64,000 nucleotides of DNA from Catenuloplanes niger (GTDB lineage: Bacteria; Actinomycetota; Actinomycetes; Mycobacteriales; Micromonosporaceae). Positions 18,469 to 25,430 of this stretch are shown piece by piece. Position 1 is the first letter of the stretch; each line of letters opens with the position of its first letter. Under the pieces are notes generated by a model. That model was not told the DNA's origin, ran no database searches, and worked only from the letters and a program-made list of their open reading frames with translations. The translations under genes and the position numbers were made by a program. The stretch lies in the NCBI RefSeq assembly GCF_031458255.1, contig NZ_JAVDYC010000001.1, positions 1 to 64,000 of the forward strand, written 5' to 3'.

Positions 18469-21400
18469 GTGGCCCGGGACATCAGCTATGACGACGCCGT
18501 CCGGATCCTCGGCGGCGACCACGCCGGGATCGTGAAGCTGGTCGACACGCTGCTCGGCGCCGGCATGCTGGCGCTGGTCGGCCCGTTCCGGGACGTCCTC
18601 GGCTGGTTCGACGCCAAGGCCGAGCTCAGCCGCGTCACCACCACGCTCGTCACCCGGCTGGCCGAGCACCGCTCCGGCCTGTCCCGCCAGGAGCGGACCC
18701 GGCGGCTGGAGGCGGCGCACGCGGTGATCGTGGTGACCGCGTTCTTCGAGGCGCTGGCCGAGTCCGCGTCCCCGCTGGGGCACCGCGACCTCGAGCTGAC
18801 CGCCGGCGAACAGCGGTCGCTGGCCGGCGGCACCACGACGCGTCCACCGGTGGGCGGCTGGCCGGCACCGATCCCGGGGCCCGCGCAGCCGCACCAGGCC
18901 TTCCTCGGCCACCTCACCACCTACTACACCGAGCGCGCGGCCGCGGTCGCCGGCTTCGTGTCCGGGCTGGCCGCGTTCGAACGGCTCGACGAGACCGCGC
19001 GGCGGCACGCGCTCGAGAGCATCGCGGCGGTGACGTCACCCGCGCTCGACCGCTACCAGAGCCTGCTGGGCCGGCTCGCCGCCGACTTCCCCGAGGTCGC
19101 GTTCTGGGCGGGTCTGCGCGAGCACGCTGCCACCCACGAACGGCTGCGCGACCTCGCCACCGGCCTGGACGCGCTGCACGCCACGCTGGACGCGATCAGC
19201 ACCGGCCGGGCACCCGACGACCGCCGCCACGGGCTGGCCCGGGCGTACCAGGCCGCGATGCGCCTCCCGATCGCGCCGTCCGGCGAGGTTCCGGCGGGCC
19301 TGCGCGTACCCACGCTGGCCGAGGCTTTTCTGCCGCAGCTGTTCCGCGCGTCGGCCGTCACCGGGCAGGCCGCGCTGAGCAGCGAGGACTGGTGGGAGCA
19401 GCGGCCGGTGCGGGACGACCTGCTGGCGTTCCTGACCTGGCACCTGACCTCACCGGCCGCGGCGGCCGGGCCGCTGCTGATCCTCGGCCAGCCCGGGTCC
19501 GGCAAGTCCGTGCTCACCCGCGTGCTCGCCGCGCAACTGCCGCCGGCCGACTTCCTGCCGGTGCTGGTCGCGTTGCGCGCGGTCCCGGCCGACGCCGACC
19601 TGCAGGACCAGATCGAGTACGCGGTCCGGGACGCGACCGGTGACCGGGTCGAGTGGCCGGCGCTGTCCCGGTCCGCCGGCGGCGCGCTGCCACTGATCAT
19701 CCTGGACGGCTTCGACGAGCTGCTCCAGGCCACCGGCGTGAGCCAGTCCGACTACCTGCGGCGAGTGGCCCGGTTCCAGCGGCGGGAGGCCGACCAGGGC
19801 CGGCCGGTCGCGGTGGTCGTGACCAGCAGGACGAGCGTCGCCGACCGCGCGCAGCCACCGGAGGACACGATCGCGCTCCGGCTGGAACCGTTCGACGTGC
19901 CACGCGTCGCGGCCTGGCTGGACGTCTGGAACCGGGCGAACGCGGCCCGGTTCACCGACGGCGTGCACCCGATCTCGCTGGAGACCGTGCTGCGCTACCC
20001 GGAGCTCGCGTCCCAGCCGCTGCTGCTGCTGATGCTCGCGCTCTACGACGCGGAGGGGAACGCGCTGCACTCGGCCGGCGCGCTGCGGCCGGACGAGCTC
20101 TACGAACGGCTGCTCACCCGGTTCGCGCTGCGCGAGGTCGAGAAGCTCGGCACCGGCCTGCCGCCGCGGGACGTGCGCCGCCGGGTGGAGAGCGAGATGC
20201 GGCGGCTGAGCGTGGTCGCGTTCGCCATGCTCAACCGCGGCGCGCAGTGGGTGACCGAGGAGCAGCTCCAGTCCGACCTGCTGGCGCTGCCCGCGCTCAG
20301 CGGCGCCGTGCAGGCGCCTACCACCCCGGCCGACCTGCGGGCGCCGCTGCGGGCGGCGGAGCTGGCGCTCAGCTCGTTCTTCTTCGTCCACCGCGCCCGC
20401 GCGACCCGGGAGCGGGGCGCACTCGAGACCTACGAGTTCCTGCACGCCACGTTCGGCGAGTACCTGGCGGCGCGCCTGATCCACGGCATCGTGGCCGAAC
20501 TGGTCGCCCGGGAGCGGGTCACCACGTTCCACACCGGCACCGCCGTCGACGACGACCTGCTGCACGCGCTGCTCTCCTTCGCCCCGCTCGCGGACCGCCG
20601 CCAGGTCGTGCTCTTCCTGCGCGATCTCGCGTCCACGCTGGACGCGGCGGCCCGCGAGGAATGGCTCGACGTCCTGATCGGGGTGTACCGTGCCGCCCAG
20701 TTGCCCAGGCCGGCACGGGCCTTCGACGGGTACGCCCCGGAGCTGCTCACTGTGCCCGCGCGCGTCGCGGCGTACACGTCGAATCTGCTCTTGCTGATCC
20801 TGTGCGCCGGGCCGGTGGTGGCCTCCCGCCTGGTCGGCGACGATCCCGCCCGGGGCCGCGACTCCGTGGTCCGGGCCTGGCGGCAGGACAGCCGGCTGTG
20901 GCGGTCCCAGCCCGCCGCGAGCGGCTTCAGCGGGCTGCTCGACCTGGTGGCGCTGGAGCGGACCTGGACCGCCGACGGGCAACGGGAGATCGCGCTGCGC
21001 CTCACGGGTACGCCGGTGCCGGCTCCGGCGGCGGTGGACCTGCGGTGGACCCTGCACGACGTGCCGGCCCGCGCGGACACCATGACCCACCTGCGCCGGG
21101 AGGCGCACTTCACCTGCCACGACGATGACGACCTGCAGCAGCACCTGAACGATCCGCTGATCGAGGCGGGCCTCAACGTGGAGAGCAGCGTGCTGGTTCT
21201 CCTGGGCGGCGAGATGGCGACGACGCTCGGCGCGATGTTCCGTCTGCTCTTCGCCGTCGACGTGCCGGCGCAGCGGCGCGACCAGGCATATCGTCTCTGG
21301 GCGAGGACGGCGGCGAGTGACCGGTCGGCCGATCTGCTGCTCACCCGGCTCGCGGCCGACCCGCACGTCTCCCCGATGACCGTCGTCTGGGTGCTGGAGC

Positions 21401-21786
21401 ACCTGTCGGGCATCTCCGCGGATGGCTACGCCCGGTGCGTCGCGGCACACCTCGGCCGGCATCCGCAGGCGGATGCCGCGCTCGCCCTGAGGCTGGGATC
21501 CTTGATCGAAGTCGGGGCCGACACGCCGGAACGCGCGGACGCGTTCCTCCGCGCCGGCGAGCTCCGCCTGGTGCCGCATCCGCGCCTGCGCGAGCTGGTG
21601 GAGCTGATCATCGACCGGTACGCGAGCACGCGGCCCGATCTCGTGGCGCGCGCCCGGTCACTCCGGGACCAGCTCCCACCGGACGAGCGGCGGCCGGACC
21701 GTGGCACAGACCGGCCCGCCCCTGGCGTCGGTGAGACCGAGGCGGGCGACGAGCACGCCCCGGCCGGCGGCGGCCTCGGTGACTAG
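18469..21786 (+). CDS. NACHT-domain STAND ATPase
   Basis: About 1105 aa. The N-terminal helical domain (about 1-100; DISYDDAVRILGGDH, AHAVIVVTAFFEAL) looks like a NACHT N-terminal helical (NNH7-type) domain. The NACHT ATPase has a P-loop GQPGSGKS (340-347) and Walker B LIILDGFDE (about 409-417), then a sensor arginine in VVVTSRTS and a helical region with YEFLHATFGEYLAARL. The C-terminal 500 residues are helical with no recognised sensor repeats. NACHT proteins of bacteria include anti-phage (Avs/bNACHT-like) sensors and regulators; the role here is inferred. GTG 18469 or 18445 could be the start. The 3' end overlaps the DUF5990 gene on the other strand by 129 bases. Confidence 0.85.
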   Translation: MARDISYDDAVRILGGDHAGIVKLVDTLLGAGMLALVGPFRDVLGWFDAKAELSRVTTTLVTRLAEHRSGLSRQERTRRLEAAHAVIVVTAFFEALAESASPLGHRDLELTAGEQRSLAGGTTTRPPVGGWPAPIPGPAQPHQAFLGHLTTYYTERAAAVAGFVSGLAAFERLDETARRHALESIAAVTSPALDRYQSLLGRLAADFPEVAFWAGLREHAATHERLRDLATGLDALHATLDAISTGRAPDDRRHGLARAYQAAMRLPIAPSGEVPAGLRVPTLAEAFLPQLFRASAVTGQAALSSEDWWEQRPVRDDLLAFLTWHLTSPAAAAGPLLILGQPGSGKSVLTRVLAAQLPPADFLPVLVALRAVPADADLQDQIEYAVRDATGDRVEWPALSRSAGGALPLIILDGFDELLQATGVSQSDYLRRVARFQRREADQGRPVAVVVTSRTSVADRAQPPEDTIALRLEPFDVPRVAAWLDVWNRANAARFTDGVHPISLETVLRYPELASQPLLLLMLALYDAEGNALHSAGALRPDELYERLLTRFALREVEKLGTGLPPRDVRRRVESEMRRLSVVAFAMLNRGAQWVTEEQLQSDLLALPALSGAVQAPTTPADLRAPLRAAELALSSFFFVHRARATRERGALETYEFLHATFGEYLAARLIHGIVAELVARERVTTFHTGTAVDDDLLHALLSFAPLADRRQVVLFLRDLASTLDAAAREEWLDVLIGVYRAAQLPRPARAFDGYAPELLTVPARVAAYTSNLLLLILCAGPVVASRLVGDDPARGRDSVVRAWRQDSRLWRSQPAASGFSGLLDLVALERTWTADGQREIALRLTGTPVPAPAAVDLRWTLHDVPARADTMTHLRREAHFTCHDDDDLQQHLNDPLIEAGLNVESSVLVLLGGEMATTLGAMFRLLFAVDVPAQRRDQAYRLWARTAASDRSADLLLTRLAADPHVSPMTVVWVLEHLSGISADGYARCVAAHLGRHPQADAALALRLGSLIEVGADTPERADAFLRAGELRLVPHPRLRELVELIIDRYASTRPDLVARARSLRDQLPPDERRPDRGTDRPAPGVGETEAGDEHAPAGGGLGD

Positions 21787-22104
21787 CCCGGCGCCGGCGT
21801 CCGCCGGGTGGATCTTCGCCCGGCGGAACGTGTGAAAGCCACCCCCGGCCGCCACGCTGCCCCAGGCCAGATAGACGAAGCGGGCGCCACGCCGGCCGTG
21901 GACGAACGGGCCGCCGAAGTCCACCGGTTCCGGCTTCGCGGTCACCTCGAGGTCCCACACCGCGGACGCGGCGTCGCCGGGGACCAGGTCGACCACCTCG
22001 TCCCGGCGTTGCACGCCGACGTGGACGTCCCGGTACGGCGGCCCGGCCGGATCGGTGTCCGCGGTCCGGCCCGGCAGGTCGACGCCGACGATACGCAACC
22101 GCAC
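21658..22104 (-). CDS. DUF5990 family protein
   Basis: A protein of about 148 aa. Landmarks of the DUF5990 family are VRLRIVGVDLPGR at the start, DVHVGVQRRDEVVDLVPGDA, FGGPFVHGRRGARFVYLAWG, FRRAKI and ARLGLTDARGGPVCATVRPP at the end. The function of the family is unknown; it is usually a small cytoplasmic beta-rich protein. GTG 22104 starts the conserved part; the ribosome site is weak and an upstream ATG at 22146 is possible. Its last 129 bases lie within the 3' end of the convergent NACHT gene. Confidence 0.82.
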   Translation of the reverse strand: MRLRIVGVDLPGRTADTDPAGPPYRDVHVGVQRRDEVVDLVPGDAASAVWDLEVTAKPEPVDFGGPFVHGRRGARFVYLAWGSVAAGGGFHTFRRAKIHPADAGAGLVTEAAAGRGVLVARLGLTDARGGPVCATVRPPLVRWELVPE

Positions 22105-22167
22105 CGGTTCACGATCGCACCGCGCCGGCCGGCGGGCAACGACCACGGCCGCCGGCGAGTCCGGTGG

Positions 22168-22668
22168 TCAGAGACGTTCGCGGAGGGTGACGCCCGGGTT
22201 CAGGTGCTCCCACTCGCGCACCACCTCGTTCGGCACCGAGGCGATGCGGATCCGGTCGCCGCGGACCAGGCGGGGGTACTGCTTGGGGATCAGGTACTCG
22301 CCGATCAGCAGGTTGACCAGGAGCAGCAGCACCACGACGAGGAGCGCGCCGGCCCCGACCAGGTCGGTCCGGGCGGGCCGGGTGAGCAGCGAGTAGGTGA
22401 TCCAGCCGGCCGCGCTGACCCCGACGACGATCATCGCCGGTACGACCAGGCGGCTGCGGAACCGTTCGAGCGCGTAACTGCGGTGCAGGATCTGCGCCTC
22501 GGACTCGGTGACCGGCAGCGCGAAGGACGCCCGGCCCGCGCTGCGCCACAGCGGCAGGCACGACACCTCCGCGGTCCCGCCCGCGTACTCCCCGTCGAAG
22601 ATCGAGCGGGGCGGAAGATGCAGATGTGACAGGTCGGTCCGTGAGACGACCACGGTGGCGGTGTCCAT
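22168..22668 (-). CDS. Hypothetical membrane protein, two TM segments
   Basis: A 166-aa protein with a strong ribosome site (GGGGGAAG) before ATG 22668. The N-terminal 75 residues are soluble. Two hydrophobic segments lie at about 74-94 and 104-124, followed by a 40-residue cytoplasmic tail (PKQYPRLVRGDRIRIASVPNEVV) that resembles a small beta domain. No family is recognised. It is divergent from the oxidoreductase gene. Confidence 0.75.
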   Translation of the reverse strand: MDTATVVVSRTDLSHLHLPPRSIFDGEYAGGTAEVSCLPLWRSAGRASFALPVTESEAQILHRSYALERFRSRLVVPAMIVVGVSAAGWITYSLLTRPARTDLVGAGALLVVVLLLLVNLLIGEYLIPKQYPRLVRGDRIRIASVPNEVVREWEHLNPGVTLRERL

Positions 22669-22738
22669 GGCTTCCCCCGATCGGTAACCCCAGGTGACAC
22701 CACTGTAGGCAGGATGAGGATCGGGAGGTGCCGAAAGC

Positions 22739-23986
22739 ATGAGTCCGGTGACGATCGCGCTGGTCGGTGCGGGCAGCCGCGGGCAGAAGTACGCCGAGTG
22801 GGTCGCCGCGCACCCGGACCGGGCGCGCCTGGTCGCGGTCGCCGATCCGCTGCCGCACCGGCGCGAGCGGGTGGGCGGCACCCCGTACCCCCGCTGGGAG
22901 GATCTGATCGTGGAGGGCCGCGTCGCGGACGCGGTGATCATCGCGACGCAGGACCGTGATCATCTCGGTCCGGCCGAGGCGTTCGCCCGCGCCGGCTACC
23001 ACGTGCTGCTGGAGAAGCCGCTGGCGCCGGCCGCGGACGAGTGCCGCCGCATCGTCGCCACCGTCGAGGACGCCGGGGTGCTGCTGGCCGTCTGCCACGT
23101 GCTGCGCTACACGCCCTACACCGACCTGGTGAAACGCGTGCTCGACGCCGGCTCGATCGGCGAGCTGGTCAGCGTGGAGCACCTGGAGCCGGTCGGCTGG
23201 TGGCACTTCGCGCACTCCTACGTGCGCGGCAACTGGCGCCGGGCGGACCGGTCCGCGCCGATGCTGATGACGAAGTCGTGCCACGACCTGGACTGGCTCG
23301 CCTACGTGACCGGCCGCCGGATCGAGCGGGTGTCGAGCTTCGGCGGGCTGCGGCACTTCCGCCCGGAGAACGCGCCGCCCGGTGCCGCGGAACGGTGCCT
23401 GGACTGCCCGGCCGAGCCGGACTGCCCGTACTCCGCGCCGAAGATCTACCTCCCCCGGTTCCGGGACCGCGGCCTGCGCTGGCCGGTCAACGTGATCACC
23501 GACGGGCCGGACGAGGCCGCGGTGCTCACGGCGCTGCGCGACGGCCCGTACGGCCGGTGCGTCTACCGCGGCGACAACGACGTGGCCGACCACCAGGTGG
23601 TCGCGATGGAACTGTCCGGCGGCGTCACCGCGTCGTTCACGGTCACCGCGTTCACCCCGCTGACCCACCGGCAGACCCGCCTCTTCGGTACGCACGGCAT
23701 GCTGACCGGCGACGGCGTCCGGGTGCGCCTGCACGACTTCCGCACGGACACGGTCACGGTGCTGGACTCGACCGGCGACGCACCCGCGACCGGTGACCCG
23801 ACCGCGGGCGGCGGCCACGGCGGCGGCGACGCGGGTGTGATGAACGCGTTCGTCACCGCGGTCGCGACCGGCGACCCGGCGCACATCCGCTCCGGCCCGG
23901 CCGAGTCGCTCGCCGCGCACCTGGCCGTCTTCGCCGCCGAGGAGGCCCGGCACACCGGCAGGGTGGTCACGGTGCCGGTCGCGTGA
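22739..23986 (+). CDS. Gfo/Idh/MocA-family oxidoreductase
   Basis: A 415-aa NAD(P)-dependent dehydrogenase-like protein. The Rossmann domain has VGAGSRGQKYA at the start and the EKPLAP motif, the family's catalytic lysine region, near residue 98. The C-terminal alpha/beta domain contains an unusual Cys cluster, RCLDCPAEPDCPYSA (about residues 219-234), found in a subgroup of this family and possibly a metal site. The natural substrate is likely a sugar or inositol derivative. The GGGAGG site lies upstream of ATG 22739. Its 3' end overlaps the isochorismatase-like gene by 20 bases, convergent. Confidence 0.9.
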   Translation: MSPVTIALVGAGSRGQKYAEWVAAHPDRARLVAVADPLPHRRERVGGTPYPRWEDLIVEGRVADAVIIATQDRDHLGPAEAFARAGYHVLLEKPLAPAADECRRIVATVEDAGVLLAVCHVLRYTPYTDLVKRVLDAGSIGELVSVEHLEPVGWWHFAHSYVRGNWRRADRSAPMLMTKSCHDLDWLAYVTGRRIERVSSFGGLRHFRPENAPPGAAERCLDCPAEPDCPYSAPKIYLPRFRDRGLRWPVNVITDGPDEAAVLTALRDGPYGRCVYRGDNDVADHQVVAMELSGGVTASFTVTAFTPLTHRQTRLFGTHGMLTGDGVRVRLHDFRTDTVTVLDSTGDAPATGDPTAGGGHGGGDAGVMNAFVTAVATGDPAHIRSGPAESLAAHLAVFAAEEARHTGRVVTVPVA

Positions 23987-24530
23987 ACGTCACCTCCGCC
24001 GTGCCGGCCGTGCCCCCGCTGCGGCCCGGCGCGCGGTGGAACCGCCAGTAGAGGTTGGTGTGCGCGATGACCTGCTCCGGCGGCGGCGCACCCCACTCGC
24101 CGTTGTCGTCCGTGGTGTGCGCGTCCGACACGAGCGTCGCGTCGTAGCCCCGGGCGATCGCACCGTGCAGCGTGGACCGGATGCACGCGTCGGTCTGCGC
24201 GCCGGCCACCACGAGATGCCCGACCCGGCGCGCGGCCAGCACGTCCTCCAGCTCGGTCGCCTCGAACGCGTCACCCCAGTTCTTGTGCACGACCGGCTCA
24301 CCGTCACGGACCGGCAGCTCCGGGACGATCTGCCAGCCGTCGCCACCCCGCGGCAGGTCGGCGTCGTTGTGCTGCACCCACACGACCGCGGTGCCGGTCT
24401 CCCGCGCCCGCTCGACCAGCGTCGCGATGTTCTTCACCACCGCGTCGCGCTCCCACGCGGCCGCGACCACCTGCCGCTGGACGTCGATGACGACCAGCGC
24501 CGTCTCCGGCCGATCAGTGAGCGTGCTCAT
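23967..24530 (-). CDS. Isochorismatase-family cysteine hydrolase
   Basis: A 187-aa cysteine hydrolase. The catalytic triad is clear: Asp16 in VVIDVQRQ, Lys83 in VVHKNWGDAF and Cys116 in AQTDACIRST. It belongs to the isochorismatase/nicotinamidase superfamily; the sequence does not point to the substrate. It is convergent with the Gfo/Idh/MocA gene, with a 20-base overlap of 3' ends. ATG 24530 is followed by the normal family length. Confidence 0.9.
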   Translation of the reverse strand: MSTLTDRPETALVVIDVQRQVVAAAWERDAVVKNIATLVERARETGTAVVWVQHNDADLPRGGDGWQIVPELPVRDGEPVVHKNWGDAFEATELEDVLAARRVGHLVVAGAQTDACIRSTLHGAIARGYDATLVSDAHTTDDNGEWGAPPPEQVIAHTNLYWRFHRAPGRSGGTAGTAEVTFTRPAP

Positions 24531-24881
24531 GTCCTACAACCTCCGCGGCAACCGAATGCGTCTTCTCCACGACAGGCTAGACCTCGGGTACGACAGGAAC
24601 GCGTGAGCAGCCGATGGGCTCCCGCGTGAGCACCGTCCCGGCGCACACTCACACCCGGGCGTGCAGAACTGTGCAGGGGGTTACGGCATGACGTGCGGTT
24701 GTTCGGTGGCGGCGCTGTCCCGCCCGTCCGGTCGCCGGCCCGCCCGCTCGGTCCGCCTCTGCGCCCGCTGCCGCCGCTGGTCCGGCACGTCCGCCCTGAC
24801 CCCGCACACGCCGGTGACCACGACCGGCGCCAGTTCCTGCAGCGCCACCACCACCCCACCGCCGCGCCGTGACTGACGGGG
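24531..24881. other. Intergenic stretch with one weak small-ORF candidate
   Basis: This 351-base gap holds no recognised gene. One small open frame (24688-24876, listed separately) is the only candidate. I see no clear promoter, riboswitch or terminator. Confidence 0.5.
24688..24876 (+). CDS. Candidate small Cys-containing peptide (weak)
   Basis: A 62-codon frame with an AGGGGG sequence seven bases before ATG 24688 and third codon positions near 90% G/C. The product is basic, Ser/Thr/Pro-rich and has five or six cysteines (MTCGCSVAALSRP, RLCARCRRW). No family is recognised and GC-rich DNA makes chance frames common, so this is a candidate only. Confidence 0.25.
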   Translation: MTCGCSVAALSRPSGRRPARSVRLCARCRRWSGTSALTPHTPVTTTGASSCSATTTPPPRRD

Positions 24882-25430
24882 TCAGGCCCGGCTCGATCGC
24901 ACCCGCGTCTCCCAGGTGATCCGGCTGTCGTCCCACCGGACCGCCTCCTGATCGCGGAGCTGGTAGAGAACGTAGAGAAGCTGTTCCAGCGCCGGCGGTC
25001 GCGCGATGTTGTAGATCGCGCGTACCGGCAGGACGTCCCCGTTGGCCTCCAGAACCGCGAGCACCCGATCGCGCAGCGCGTCGGGCGCGTCGGGGACGAT
25101 CGGCTCACCACGATCGACGGCGCCGACGTCGGGCTCGAGCCCGGCGTGGGCGAACTCCACCATTTGGTCCCGCAACCGCAGCGACTCGGCGTTCGTGCTC
25201 ACCAGCGTCGCCCGTACCGTATGCAGCAGGTCCTGGACCTTTCGCAATCCCGCTTCGGTACGCGCGTTGAGCCGGCGGCTCTGCCGGGCCGCGACGAACG
25301 AGAATCCCCATTGCGTCACGAATCCGACGAACGCGGCCGCCATGAACGACACGTTGAGCCAGTCCGGGCTGTCCCATCGGGGCACGGTCGGGGACAGGTG
25401 CACCGCCAGCCACGCGATCAGCGGCGTCAT
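24882..25430 (-). CDS. Membrane protein with coiled coil and winged-helix-like tail
   Basis: A 182-aa protein that overlaps the upstream kinase-HD gene by 4 bases (ATGA), so the two are translationally coupled. It has one clear membrane segment (about 24-48, VSFMAAAFVGFVTQWGFSFV), a charged helix/coiled coil (about 52-92, LNARTEAGLRKVQDLLHTVR), and a C-terminal region (about 115-176) with a winged-helix-like pattern: RDRVLAVLEANGDVLPVRAI, then LEQLLYVLYQLRDQEAVRW. No family is recognised. Base composition is lower in GC than the flanks. It probably tethers or regulates the kinase-HD protein (inference). Confidence 0.75.
   Translation of the reverse strand: MTPLIAWLAVHLSPTVPRWDSPDWLNVSFMAAAFVGFVTQWGFSFVAARQSRRLNARTEAGLRKVQDLLHTVRATLVSTNAESLRLRDQMVEFAHAGLEPDVGAVDRGEPIVPDAPDALRDRVLAVLEANGDVLPVRAIYNIARPPALEQLLYVLYQLRDQEAVRWDDSRITWETRVRSSRA

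Noticed and set aside
24649-24936. Minus-strand 95-codon frame
   Set aside because: It overlaps the end of the membrane-winged-helix gene in another frame, is Gly/Ala/Arg-rich and lacks motifs.
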